A stretch of 64,000 nucleotides of DNA from the NCBI GenBank assembly GCA_002428525.1, contig DIWU01000013.1, forward strand, positions 31,469 through 95,468, read 5' to 3'. The stretch comes from a bacterium UBP14_UBA6098. Lineage in GTDB: Bacteria > UBP14 > UBA6098. Made by a program: the position numbers and the translations under genes. Position 1 is the first letter of the stretch. Every line of letters begins with the position of its first letter. This document shows positions 51,737-60,618 of the stretch, piece by piece. The notes under the pieces are model-generated. The model was given only the letters and a program-made list of their open reading frames with translations, did not search any database and had not been told where the DNA came from.

Positions 51737-52642
51737 ATGAGAGCCTTTTTATTCCCCGGACAAGGTAGCCAGCAACCCGGAATGGGCAAAGACCTTTTTT
51801 ACGCATTTTCGGAGTATCGCGGTATCTTCAGAAGAGCCAATGAGTTAACAGGAATAGATTGGTTCAAGATTATCGAAGAAGCTGAGGCCTCTGTTCTCGC
51901 TCAAACCGAAAACACTCAGCCCTGCCTTTTTCTGACCTGCGCGTCAATTCTCTCCTGCCCGGGAGTCGCGGGAAAATTCGATGCCACAGCCGGTCATTCT
52001 TTGGGCGAGTATTCGGCCCTCTATGCCTCGGGAGTATTGAGTTTCGAGGATGCCCTTGCTTGTGTTGTCGAGCGGGGGAGGCTTATGTCTCAAGCTAAGA
52101 AGGGCGGAATGCTGGCCCCGATGGGTATCGAGTTGGAGCAAATCGAAAAAATTATTACTGAGTTTGAGGATAGTATTATTCTTATCGCGAACTATAATTC
52201 TCCCGGGCAGTATATCCTTTCCGGCGAAGAGGCTATTCTTGAGAGTGTTTCCCGAAGGCTTGTCGAATGCGGCGCAAAGCGAGTCGTGAGACTACCGGTT
52301 TCCGGCGCTTTCCACTCACCGCTCATGGAGCCTGCGAAAATCGGAATGGCTCATATAATTGAAAAAATCGAATTCCATTCGCCAAAAATAGCCTATTATA
52401 GTAATGTATCAGGCAAAAAAGAAGATGACCCTAAAACGATCAAAGATCTTCTACTCCGCCAGATCACGAGTCCGGTGCGTTGGATCGACTTGATCCGTTC
52501 GATGCAACACGATGATATTAATGAATTTATCGAGATTGGACCGGGTAAGGTTCTATCGGGATTGGTCAAGCGGATTATACCCGAAGCAAAGCTTTATAGT
52601 ATTTCCGATCTTGATACTCTGCGAGAATATACAAATGAATAG
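51737..52642 (+). CDS. fabD: Malonyl-CoA:ACP transacylase
   Basis: It loads malonyl groups onto acyl carrier protein. The 301-residue protein has FLFPGQGSQQPGMGKDL, the nucleophile in TAGHSLGEYSAL (Ser88), and the catalytic His in PVSGAFHSPLM (about residue 193). The C-terminus has SPVRWIDLI and FIEIGPGKVLSGLVKRI. The expected fabG and acpP do not follow; instead an exported beta-rich protein overlaps its end by 8 bases. Confidence 0.96.
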   Translation: MRAFLFPGQGSQQPGMGKDLFYAFSEYRGIFRRANELTGIDWFKIIEEAEASVLAQTENTQPCLFLTCASILSCPGVAGKFDATAGHSLGEYSALYASGVLSFEDALACVVERGRLMSQAKKGGMLAPMGIELEQIEKIITEFEDSIILIANYNSPGQYILSGEEAILESVSRRLVECGAKRVVRLPVSGAFHSPLMEPAKIGMAHIIEKIEFHSPKIAYYSNVSGKKEDDPKTIKDLLLRQITSPVRWIDLIRSMQHDDINEFIEIGPGKVLSGLVKRIIPEAKLYSISDLDTLREYTNE

Positions 52643-53231
52643 GATCGTAACACTATTAGTTATAATAGTAATACTATTTTCGGCGTGCATTTTAAATGCT
52701 TACGAAAATAAGTTTTCGCTGATGGCCGAAGCGAAATTAGGGGATAGAAGCAAGTTCTCATCGAATTCGGGCGGTTTCGGGGGAACACTCGATTTTCCAG
52801 TCATCGGCCAAAACGGTCGCTTGGGCTTCGAGGCCGGAATAATTATCCTATCGAATTGGACAGATACACTCGATCTCTGGCAAAGTCCCACTCTCGACGA
52901 TACCCTTATGTATGACCTTTGGATCAAGAACGGCACCGATTTAGATTTCTTCATCGGTCCCTCTGCAAGATATAAGCTCGATTTAACCGAAAATACAGCG
53001 CTTTCAGCCATCGTTGGCTCGGGGATTCTGATAAATATTTCAGCCTACGATGAGACCAAGAAAGCCCTCGATCCCCCACCGCTCTATAGCAAAAGCGAAG
53101 CGCCCGCAAATATCGAGTTCTATATCAAACCTAAGCTTGTTTTTCATTTGAAGAGAATATATATAGGGTATGAGTTTTTCGGAATCACCGAGGAGTTGGA
53201 GCATGTTGTTTGCCTCGGTATTACTTTTTAG
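52635..53231 (+). CDS. Probable small outer-membrane beta-barrel protein
   Basis: I do not recognise a named family. The 198-residue protein has a signal peptide (MNRIVTLLVIIVILFSACILNA). The rest consists of alternating strands with Gly and aromatic residues (GGTLDFPVIGQNGRLGFEAGI, LDFFIGPSARYKLDL, IYIGYEFFGI). It ends in a phenylalanine (CLGITF), as expected for a barrel inserted by BAM. Start 52635 lies in the end of fabD with an 8-base overlap. Its placement in the fatty-acid operon may be only transcriptional. Confidence 0.7.
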   Translation: MNRIVTLLVIIVILFSACILNAYENKFSLMAEAKLGDRSKFSSNSGGFGGTLDFPVIGQNGRLGFEAGIIILSNWTDTLDLWQSPTLDDTLMYDLWIKNGTDLDFFIGPSARYKLDLTENTALSAIVGSGILINISAYDETKKALDPPPLYSKSEAPANIEFYIKPKLVFHLKRIYIGYEFFGITEELEHVVCLGITF

Positions 53232-53263
53232 TTAATAGTAACACTTTAATAGAGGGGTTGAAA

Positions 53264-54187
53264 ATGAGAAGAGGAATTCTCCCGATTATTGGATGTATCG
53301 CTATGATTCTATTAGCTTTAGGCTGTGGTGGCGATAAAAAACTCGTTGGCGATTATGCTGAGAAGGGTGTTGTCGTATCCTATAAACCGGCTCAAGGCAA
53401 GACAGTGTTTTTCCGCTCTGATGCCGATAATCTAACCGAGTTCACGCAACAAGGTTACAACCAAAGCACCCTCTCAAAAACGACAAGTTGGGAATCTTTC
53501 ACAATCGATTCCGTGACGGACGCCATCACCGCAGTGACCTACAAATTCTTGGCCAGCGAAACGGGTATTTTTCAAGGTAGCAATTATGAGCAACAGCAAG
53601 AAGAGGACGAGATTATCGGCCAGAGGCTCTCTATTGCGGTTGGAAACGATGGGAAATTAGTATCTTGGGGCGGCCTCGAGGATCTCGAGCGCGATGATTC
53701 CGGTGTCGATCGTGGCGAGATGATGGCAAGCAATTATGCCTCGATTTACTTCGACCATTTCCCCACAGAACCGATCAAGGTCGGCTCCAAATGGGAGCGC
53801 AAGAACGCGATGGATGTCAATACAAAAGAAGGCGACTTACATCAATCGACAACCAAGAAATATACTGTTCAAGACTTCGTTATGAAGAACGGCAGGCCGT
53901 GTGTTAAATGCAAGATTGAGATTATCATAGATAACACCGGAGAAGGCTCTGTAACGAACGAGGGCAAGAGCTATAAATACTTCAATGAGGGCCGTGGCGA
54001 GGGTAACGGAACGGTTTACTTCGATTTCGAGGGCGGTCATCCGGTATTCTCGACCTTCAACTGGATTCTCGATTTCACAATTACAAGCATCGAGGAGGCC
54101 AGTCAGGAGGAGAACAGCTTTACATATTATCAAGAACAGAAAGTGACATACAATCTTGTCGATGAATCGGCGGTTCCAAAAAAATAA
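53264..54187 (+). CDS. Putative lipoprotein (DUF6263-like)
   Basis: The 307-residue product has a type II signal peptide (MRRGILPIIGCIAMILLALGCGG; lipobox LALGC, Cys21). A mostly beta domain follows with polar strands (KTVFFRSDADNLTEFTQQG, GSKWERKNAMDVNTKEGDL, GEGSVTNEGKSYKYFNEG, TVYFDFEGGHPVFSTFN). The overall pattern resembles DUF6263-type lipoproteins of Bacteroidota, but I call this only from general layout. ATG 53264 follows GAGGGG. It lies 32 bases after the barrel gene and may be the last gene of that transcript. Confidence 0.72.
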   Translation: MRRGILPIIGCIAMILLALGCGGDKKLVGDYAEKGVVVSYKPAQGKTVFFRSDADNLTEFTQQGYNQSTLSKTTSWESFTIDSVTDAITAVTYKFLASETGIFQGSNYEQQQEEDEIIGQRLSIAVGNDGKLVSWGGLEDLERDDSGVDRGEMMASNYASIYFDHFPTEPIKVGSKWERKNAMDVNTKEGDLHQSTTKKYTVQDFVMKNGRPCVKCKIEIIIDNTGEGSVTNEGKSYKYFNEGRGEGNGTVYFDFEGGHPVFSTFNWILDFTITSIEEASQEENSFTYYQEQKVTYNLVDESAVPKK

Positions 54188-54268
54188 TTTGTATAGGCTA
54201 TAGACACCGAAAATAAAGATAGTCTTTATTGGAATAGTATAGAAAAATTATATTATATATTATAGCGC

Positions 54269-54296
54269 TTGACATCGCTATATAATACACTATTTT
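54269..54296 (+). promoter_or_regulatory. Possible promoter of the exported protein-TonB receptor pair
   Basis: TTGACA at 54269-54274, a 16-base spacer and TATTTT at 54291-54296, in a very AT-rich gap (54188-54355). A TATAAT at 54281 is too close to this -35 to pair with it. The leader would be about 55 bases. Confidence 0.5.
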
Positions 54297-54355
54297 TATA
54301 AGCTCAAAAAGCAGTCACCGATGAAGATGTTTAAACTCTACTTCGGAGGTATTGA

Positions 54356-54877
54356 GTGAAACGAAAACTCTTGATTGTTGGTTTAGTCCTCCTTGCGTTG
54401 CCTTTCCTCTTAGGTAGCAAATGCGATTATGGGATTAAACCGAGATATACCGCGGTCGAAGGGGATGTGATTTTTCGTGGTGAATGGCCTGAGCAGGCGA
54501 TAATGAGTTTCATAGTTGTGGTTGACGAGAAACCGGCCGAACTTGTCCTTGACACAAAGCTACTTAAGGGCTTCTTTCAAATTCCCGAATACGATGTTAT
54601 GTCGCGGACAGACTCCGTTCATTTCAACATCGAGCTGAATGAGGGAGTTTACAATTGGATTTTCGTCGCGATATTGGACAGTAGCGCCCTGAACAACCCG
54701 GAGAACGGCCTCGGATGGCGGAATTTAGCCGGCGAATATCGCGATGAGAGTTTCCCTTCTCAACTCGGGTCGGTCAATATCGGCGAGGATTCCAAGCCAT
54801 ATATTAAAATCATCGTGGATTTCGAAACTCCCTATCAGGGAGTGGGTAATCCCGGTTATTTTCATCTTGAAGGTTAA
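54356..54877 (+). CDS. Small exported protein of unknown function
   Basis: I do not recognise this 173-residue protein. It starts with GTG behind GGAGGT and has a clean N-terminal hydrophobic segment (LLIVGLVLLALPFLLGSKC). A cysteine ends it, but Lys at -1 makes it a poor lipobox. The remainder is predicted beta-rich with two short repeats of a V-F-R-G/V-V-V-D type (GDVIFRGEWPE, SFIVVVDEKP), and an acidic end. It lies 17 bases upstream of a TonB-dependent receptor gene, so a surface-exposed or periplasmic partner in ligand uptake is plausible. Confidence 0.65.
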   Translation: MKRKLLIVGLVLLALPFLLGSKCDYGIKPRYTAVEGDVIFRGEWPEQAIMSFIVVVDEKPAELVLDTKLLKGFFQIPEYDVMSRTDSVHFNIELNEGVYNWIFVAILDSSALNNPENGLGWRNLAGEYRDESFPSQLGSVNIGEDSKPYIKIIVDFETPYQGVGNPGYFHLEG

Positions 54878-54894
54878 TAAATAAGAGGTAATTT

Positions 54895-57141
54895 ATGGAA
54901 AGATATAGACTTATATTCTCATCATATTTAGCCTCGCTTGTTGTTTTCACGGTTTTTGCCGGACCTAATCATTCGATTAACGGCAAAATCACCGACGAAA
55001 AGGGAAAGGGTCTTCCGGGCGCTAATATTGTCGTCACCGGAACCGGAAAAGGCGCATCGACTAACCTCTCCGGCGAATACATCATTTCGGATCTACCCTC
55101 GGGCACATATGAGTTCAACGTCTCCATGATCGGATACGAGACGACAAGCCAAGATGTGACTGTTGTAGCCGACCAACAGATAACCTTCAGCCTTTTGCCA
55201 AAGGCTTATCAATCACAACCTGTCATCGTCACTGCCAGCCGAACGAGGCAGAAATTGCAGGACAGCCCGGTGACGACTAGTGTGATAGAGGCCGAACAGA
55301 TCGCTGAGCGTAACTTCATGTCTGCCGATGAGGCGATGCGCTTTGTTCCCGGTGTGACGATGAACAAATCGCAGATTTCGATTCGCAATTCGACCGGTTT
55401 TGCCCATGGCGCCGGCACGAGGGTTCTCGTCATGATCGACGGTGTTCCTATGTCTGCGGGTGATACCGGCGAGATCAAGTGGGATTCCATGCCGATTGGC
55501 CAGATCGAACAACTCGAGGTTGTGAAATCCGCGGGAAGCGCACTATACGGCTCGAATGCTATGGGCGGTGTTATCAATATTATTACACGCAAGCCTGATG
55601 AGAAAAGCACCTATCGAATCGGCACGGATTTCGGGGTTTGGGATAAACCGGCCTATGAGGATTGGGAGTGGACGGACAATATTCGTGTTTTTCACAGGGT
55701 TGGAGTCGAGCATACGCGCCAGATCAAGGATTGGGGAATTTTGCTTTCCCTCGAAGAAAAACAAGATAAGAGTTTTCGTGAGGCCGACGATTTCTATCGC
55801 GGCCAATTTTTTGCCAAAGCAACTAAGAACTTCGGCAATTCGAGCTCTCTCAGTTTCATGACGAATATCGCCTATGAGGACAGAGGTTGCGGTCTCGAAT
55901 GGACGAGCCAAGCTACGGCGCTTCGTGTCGATCCGGAGAAGATCAACGATAGAGTTTGGTCTTCTAAGGTTCAAGCCAATGTTATATACTCCGGCAACGC
56001 CAAGGGCGGAAAACAGGTTTGGAGCGTTAAGGGCTACACGAATTACAACAATTGGACGGACCACCTTTACAGCGGTCTGAACAGCGAAGGCCAAGAATCA
56101 TTCGATAATCATCAGAGCGCTTCCAACAAAGTCGGTATCGACGGCCAGTTTACCTTTGTCCCGACGGACGATCATCGCTTCACGGCCGGCGGCGATATGA
56201 ACTTTGTTTCAATCGACGCGAATATCTTCGGTCAGAGAACTGGTTTCGGCGGTGCCCTTTATGTCCAAGACGAGATCAATACATTCAACCCGCTCGTCGC
56301 TACTATAGGTATTCGCGGGGATGTTTTCCATGTCAATACCGCGGATGACTATGACGGCGAGACATATGCTCAATTTAACCCTAAGATCGGTGTTGTATAT
56401 CATGTTTCGGACAATTTTGCGGTTAGGTCGAATTTTGGAACCGGATTCCGAATACCGACTATGGCCGAGCTTTTCACCGAGCTTAGCGCCGCAGGCATTC
56501 TTAAGGTTCAGCCGAACCCCAACCTCAAAGCCGAACAAGCATACAGCGCCGAGGGCGGAATCAACTGGATTTCCCGCGGGCAGATGATCGATCTTGCCGT
56601 GTTCAATACTTGGTACACAGACATGATCGAACCGACGCCTATTGTTGGCAATCAGGTTAAATTCATGAATATTCAGGATGCAAATATCTTCGGGGTAGAG
56701 ACCTCACTCAAATGGAACCTCGGAGAGGTAGTCGGGATGATCGTAAGCGGTGAGGAGAGCGAGATTCTTAAACGTGCGAATTTCAATCTAAACTATCTTT
56801 TCACAAAGGCGACAAACACCGACGAATCGGATGCCTCCGACGAGACCGTCTATCTTCCCTATCGGCCGGAGCATAATCTCACATTGATTACTACGGTTGA
56901 TTATTGGAAGCACGGATCGGTTTCCGTCGATGCACGGTATAAGAGCAAGCCGATTCTCGGCCTCTATGTTGACGACCCGACTGTGGATCAGCGCATCATC
57001 GATATCACTAACAGATTCACTTATAACCGTTGGTCGCTACAGCTTAAGGTTTCCAACCTACTCAATTGGAACTATGTCGAGATCGACAGGAATATCGCAC
57101 CGATACGCCGCTTCTCGGCCTCGGTGAGTGTGGATTTCTAA
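54895..57141 (+). CDS. TonB-dependent outer-membrane receptor with CarboxypepD-like N-terminal domain
   Basis: This 748-residue outer-membrane transporter begins with a signal peptide and a carboxypeptidase-regulatory-like domain (residues ~25-100: NGKITDEKGKGLPGANIVV, LSGEYIISDLPSGTYEFNVSMIGYE). The plug follows (QPVIVTASRTRQKLQDSPVTTS, then YGSNAMGGVINIITRKP), then a long barrel with a receptor-like FRIPTMAELF box. It ends in Phe (SVSVDF). Ligand unknown; the preceding small exported protein may be its partner. No dedicated TonB is adjacent; the ExbB-ExbD pair at 29618-32137 could energise it, which is inference. A terminator follows and lies within the end of thiL on the other strand. Confidence 0.93.
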   Translation: MERYRLIFSSYLASLVVFTVFAGPNHSINGKITDEKGKGLPGANIVVTGTGKGASTNLSGEYIISDLPSGTYEFNVSMIGYETTSQDVTVVADQQITFSLLPKAYQSQPVIVTASRTRQKLQDSPVTTSVIEAEQIAERNFMSADEAMRFVPGVTMNKSQISIRNSTGFAHGAGTRVLVMIDGVPMSAGDTGEIKWDSMPIGQIEQLEVVKSAGSALYGSNAMGGVINIITRKPDEKSTYRIGTDFGVWDKPAYEDWEWTDNIRVFHRVGVEHTRQIKDWGILLSLEEKQDKSFREADDFYRGQFFAKATKNFGNSSSLSFMTNIAYEDRGCGLEWTSQATALRVDPEKINDRVWSSKVQANVIYSGNAKGGKQVWSVKGYTNYNNWTDHLYSGLNSEGQESFDNHQSASNKVGIDGQFTFVPTDDHRFTAGGDMNFVSIDANIFGQRTGFGGALYVQDEINTFNPLVATIGIRGDVFHVNTADDYDGETYAQFNPKIGVVYHVSDNFAVRSNFGTGFRIPTMAELFTELSAAGILKVQPNPNLKAEQAYSAEGGINWISRGQMIDLAVFNTWYTDMIEPTPIVGNQVKFMNIQDANIFGVETSLKWNLGEVVGMIVSGEESEILKRANFNLNYLFTKATNTDESDASDETVYLPYRPEHNLTLITTVDYWKHGSVSVDARYKSKPILGLYVDDPTVDQRIIDITNRFTYNRWSLQLKVSNLLNWNYVEIDRNIAPIRRFSASVSVDF

Positions 57142-57160
57142 AAGGATTTCGGGAAAAATC

Positions 57161-57198
57161 GCCGGCGGGGCCTAAAAATGGCGCCAGCCGGCTTTTTT
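57161..57198 (+). terminator. Terminator of the TonB receptor gene, overlapping the 3' end of thiL
   Basis: A palindrome GCCGGC (57161-57166) pairs with GCCGGC (57186-57191). The inner part is GGGGCC...GGCGCC with one mismatch and the loop TAAAAAT. The hairpin is followed by TTTTTTT. The same bases encode the last codons of thiL on the opposite strand. Confidence 0.8.
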
Positions 57199-58128
57199 TA
57201 TATCCACAGGTTTGTTGTCGAATCGAGGATGTAAACCCGAACCGGAAGAAAGCCTACCGATAGTAGTAGTTTTGAAGGGCAATTCCTCTGTTGCCGCTAT
57301 CTTCGCTTCCGGGATCGTGAAGGCCAGCTGGTATTCTTCGCCGCTCGTTGCCGCGAGGATATAAGGATTTTCGCCGATATATTCCGCGATTTCGAAGACT
57401 CCGGGGAGGATCGGGAGTTTTTCGAGCTCGACTGAAATCCCAAGCCCGCTCGAATCGGCTATATGGCGGATGTCCGCCAACAGGCCGTCGGATATATCGA
57501 TCATCGAGGTTGCGCCGATTTTCGCGAGTATCTTTCCGAGGCCGAAGGGCGGCTCGGGGCGAAGGAATCTCGCCGCGAGTTCAACGGAGCGCAGTTCCTC
57601 GGGCACCTCATTCATAACGACCATCCTTCCGGCCTCGGAGCCGCCAAGTTCCCCAGAAACGAGCAAAAGATCGCCCTCTGCCGCATTGTCGCGCGCAAGT
57701 GGCCTCTCGCATAACCCGAAAACGGAGATAGTTGCCGAGAATTGTTCGCTCCGTGTGATATTGCCGCCTAAGAGCGGAATTCCGAAACGCACCGAGCAGG
57801 CCGATAGGCCGCCGATAAATGCGTCGAAACCCTCGAGGCTCAGGGCTTTCGGGATGTTCAGCGCCAGAAGCGCTCCGATTGGTTCGCCGGCGGAGGCGTT
57901 AATATCCGAGGCCGCACCCGCGAGCGCTCGAAAACCGGCATCTGCGAGAAATTCTTCGCCCTCGGGAAAATGGACTCCCTGCACGGCGCTATCGGTTGTG
58001 AGGAGCAGAGTTCCGGGAAAGGGGATATTTACAGACGCGCAATCGTCGGTGAGGTCGCTCTTTGGAAAGCTCGCTCGAATCCGATCGATGAGGCCAAATT
58101 CGCCAATATCCCATGCCGGCGCGCGCAA
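57172..58128 (-). CDS. thiL: Thiamine-monophosphate kinase
   Basis: It phosphorylates thiamine phosphate to the active cofactor thiamine diphosphate. The 318-residue product has GEFGLIDRI near the start, and LLLTTDSAVQGVHF in place of the usual metal-binding DxxVEGVHF, so the Glu is replaced by Gln. It also has GFRALAGAASDINASAGEP, ATSMIDISDGLLADIRHIA and the AATSGEEYQLAFT block. Translation seems to start at TTG (58128) 4 bases beyond the stop of the broken transporter. Its end overlaps the terminator of the convergent receptor gene. The V-Q-G for V-E-G change is unusual, but the ATP and substrate blocks are otherwise intact. Confidence 0.92.
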   Translation of the reverse strand: MRAPAWDIGEFGLIDRIRASFPKSDLTDDCASVNIPFPGTLLLTTDSAVQGVHFPEGEEFLADAGFRALAGAASDINASAGEPIGALLALNIPKALSLEGFDAFIGGLSACSVRFGIPLLGGNITRSEQFSATISVFGLCERPLARDNAAEGDLLLVSGELGGSEAGRMVVMNEVPEELRSVELAARFLRPEPPFGLGKILAKIGATSMIDISDGLLADIRHIADSSGLGISVELEKLPILPGVFEIAEYIGENPYILAATSGEEYQLAFTIPEAKIAATEELPFKTTTIGRLSSGSGLHPRFDNKPVDIKKAGWRHF

Positions 58129-58132
58129 GGCC

Positions 58133-59178
58133 CTATTCCCTCCGGCTTTGCCGAATCGCGTTGACCCTCGCTTCGTAATCTTCGGTTCCCCTGAGCTTGG
58201 CGATTATAACGCCGGCAAGAATCACTGCGATCACTATAAGCCATCCGAAGATGAATTCTTGGCTCCTGAGGGCGAAATCGCCGTAAGGCCCGGCCCGGAT
58301 TTCACGACCTCGGCCACGGGAACGCCATCGAGAGCGGCTTTGTGACCGAGAGCGCCGAAAACCGCGAATCCGGCGACAACCGCCGTCAGTGCGTCCGCGA
58401 TTCCGATGATCCATGCATTGCTTACTATGCAGGTTTCCTTATTTATAAAACTGCCGTAGGCGATCATCACTCCGAAACCGACCGTGAGGCTGAAGAAAAC
58501 CTGCGAAACCGCGGCAAGCCAAACCTGCGGAATGAGCAGTTTCGACCAAACCGGCGTGAGATAGTAGCGTAGTCCCTCGCCGGCGCCATCCAATGTGACT
58601 CCGCGAATCACGAAAACGATCAGCAACAGCCAAGGCCCCAAAACCGTCACCCAAACAACCTTGCCGACAGTCTTCGTCCCGTTCCAAATCGAGGCAATAA
58701 TCCATATCCATGCGATCACAAGGCCGATGAAAAGGGGGAGTTGGAAGCTACCGACTGCCCATGGTTTGTCGGTGATCCCGAGGACATCGTTAAAAAAGAA
58801 ACCGCTCGGATCGTTGCCCCATGCGCATTTGAAACTATAGGCGAAATAGTTGATACAGTAGGACATAATGCCCGAATAGTATGTCGTGATCACAAAGCCG
58901 ATCCCGACCGCGAACCAACCGAACCATTCAAAACCGCCGCGAATCGTCATGAAAGACCCCGGGGCGGCATTGTTCATCCTTTTGCCGATTCCGAATTCGA
59001 GCATGAGAAGAGGTATTCCGGCGACAAGCAGGCAAACCGCATAGGCAATTAAAAAAGCGCCGCCGCCGTTGGCATAGCAAACATAGGGGAAGCGCCAGAT
59101 ATTTCCAAGACCGATAGCCGAGCCGATCGCCGCAAGAACGAAGGTGCTCTTGCTACTCCACGTGTCCCTCTTTTCCAT
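58133..59178 (-). pseudogene. NSS-family sodium:amino-acid symporter, internally deleted and frameshifted
   Basis: The reading frame starts normally (MEKRDTWSSKSTFVLAAIGSAIGLGNIWRFPYVCYANGGGAF). It continues through about seven helices to VAEVVKSGPGLT, the conserved loop before helix 8. There the frame stops making sense (AISPSGAKNSSSDGL, stop). In a different frame from about 58275 down, the DNA encodes RSQEFIFGWLIVIAVILAGVIIAKLRG, which reads as the last transmembrane helix plus C-terminus of the same family, with a stop at 58133. About 150-200 residues (helices 8-11) are missing. It looks like a deletion with a frameshift, or a metagenome assembly collapse. The family is normally ~450-500 residues. 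The gene lies 8 bases after the lipoprotein gene and 4 bases before thiL. Confidence 0.85.
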
Positions 59179-59186
59179 GATCCCTC

Positions 59187-59723
59187 CTATTCCATCGATT
59201 CGATTAACTCGCGAAGCTTTCGATTGTCCTCTTTCAAACGGTTTAATTCATCTTGCAATTTATCGACCTCTTCGACCACCGGTGCGGGTGAAGAGGTTTT
59301 TGCTGTGCCGGTTTCGACCTTCGAGGAGTTGAGCTTCTTTTTCACCGTCTCGAGTTCGTCTGCGGCAACACGATATTTTTCGAGTAGCTTTCGCCAAACA
59401 TCGGCATCGAAGACCCATTCGCTTTTCGGATAGTCGTCGATTAGCGTGACGAAGAAGCCCTCGGCATCGAAATACTTTCCCTGCACGCAAGAAATATATC
59501 CAAGCCTGTAGAGTGCGTCGTCCGCCAAATTGGATTCGGGGAAATTATTCACGAATTGTCTGAACTCGTATTTTGCCTCCTCGAAACGTTGTTTTTTTAG
59601 ATTATCCGACGCCGAGGCGAAAAGGTCCGAGGGGCCTCGTGTCACGCTCGAGGTGTGAGCGCACGAAATGAACAGGGTTCCGAGAATGAAAATTATGCTA
59701 CAGTAAAACTTCCGGGCCACCAT
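59187..59723 (-). CDS. TPR lipoprotein with C-terminal coiled coil (BamD/YbgF-like)
   Basis: The 178-residue protein has a signal peptide ending LFISC (probable lipoprotein, Cys21). TPR-type helices follow (FEEAKYEFRQFVNNFPESNLADDALYRLGYI, DAEGFFVTLIDDYPKSEWVFDA), of the type seen in BamD and CpoB/YbgF. The C-terminus is a Leu/Glu/Lys-rich coiled coil (LQDELNRLKEDNRKLREL). GAGGGGG precedes the ATG. Its start lies within the end of the response-regulator gene (26-base overlap), so it is translationally coupled. A role in envelope assembly is likely; it is too short to be a full BamD. Confidence 0.82.
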   Translation of the reverse strand: MVARKFYCSIIFILGTLFISCAHTSSVTRGPSDLFASASDNLKKQRFEEAKYEFRQFVNNFPESNLADDALYRLGYISCVQGKYFDAEGFFVTLIDDYPKSEWVFDADVWRKLLEKYRVAADELETVKKKLNSSKVETGTAKTSSPAPVVEEVDKLQDELNRLKEDNRKLRELIESME

Positions 59724-60618
59724 AACAATTGCCCCCTCGAGCTTTTAGATTTTTTTTAATTCTGCCCGCGAGTTCGGGCAATTCGGACGGCGCCAAAGAT
59801 GAACCGACAAGAGCGATACTTACAGCGAAAAACGGGAAGAAGCGCGGGTTGCCCTCTCTGTCGGTCGAGTCGATTCCTCCGGCCTCGCGGTGTTCGCGGC
59901 TATAGTATTCCGGGGCAACTCTCTTCACCTCGGCAACTATTTTCTGGGCCATATCGACGGAAACCTCCGGCCGGGCGATGAAAATGAAATCGTCCCCTCC
60001 GATATGGCCGATGAAGGTGTCGCGATGAACAGACACTGCTGAGCGGAGAATCTCGGCCACGCACAGAATAACACGGTCGCCGTTTTGGAAACCATAGATA
60101 TCGTTATACGCTTTGAAGTTGTCGATGTCGATATAGCCGACACAAAAAGGTTCGCCGAGGGCAAATCGGTGCTTGAGCTCGGCGTCGATAGCGCGGTTTC
60201 CGGGGAGCCTTGTCAGTGGGTTGGCCGAGATTGAGTCGCGCGTTCGCCGAAGAATTGAGCGGATTCGCGCGGCGATTTCGCGGTGGTCGATCTCGTCTTT
60301 GATGAGATAATCGTCAGCGCCCGCGCCCTCGAGGCCCTCAATTTTATAATCAGTGTCGTCCATGCATGTCAACATGATCACCGGAATATTGTTTGTGGCA
60401 AAATCCGCCTTGAGACGCCGGCAAACCTCGAAACCGTTAAGGCCGGGCATATTGACGTCGAGGAGGATGACCTCCGGCGATAGGTTGTGGGCTATCTCCA
60501 AACCCTTATATGGATCGTCGGCGGTAAGCACCTCGAAGTTCTCATGTTCGAGGCGGATTTTAAGCATAAATAGATTGCCGATCTCATCATCTATAATAAG
60601 AACTTTTTCTTTATTCAA
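59698..60618 (-). CDS. Response regulator with REC and GGDDF (diguanylate cyclase-like) domains
   Basis: The 306-residue protein has an N-terminal receiver domain: VLIIDDE, phospho-acceptor Asp54 (LLDVNMPG), Thr84 and Lys107 (YLIKDE). A linker of helices (REIAARIRSILRR) leads to a GGDEF-family domain whose active-site motif is GGDDF (207-211), with the substrate-binding IDNFKAYNDIYGFQNGD. Because Asp replaces Glu in the fourth position, activity may be reduced, although GGDDF can be active in some proteins. It overlaps the sensor kinase by 8 bases and should be its partner. It would convert an envelope or cytoplasmic signal into c-di-GMP or act as a c-di-GMP/GTP sensor. Confidence 0.9.
   Translation of the reverse strand: MNKEKVLIIDDEIGNLFMLKIRLEHENFEVLTADDPYKGLEIAHNLSPEVILLDVNMPGLNGFEVCRRLKADFATNNIPVIMLTCMDDTDYKIEGLEGAGADDYLIKDEIDHREIAARIRSILRRTRDSISANPLTRLPGNRAIDAELKHRFALGEPFCVGYIDIDNFKAYNDIYGFQNGDRVILCVAEILRSAVSVHRDTFIGHIGGDDFIFIARPEVSVDMAQKIVAEVKRVAPEYYSREHREAGGIDSTDREGNPRFFPFFAVSIALVGSSLAPSELPELAGRIKKNLKARGGNCYGGPEVLL

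Noticed and set aside
54281..54286. TATAAT as a -10 box paired with TTGACA at 54269
   Set aside because: Spacing is only six bases; the TATTTT at 54291 fits a 16-base spacer better.
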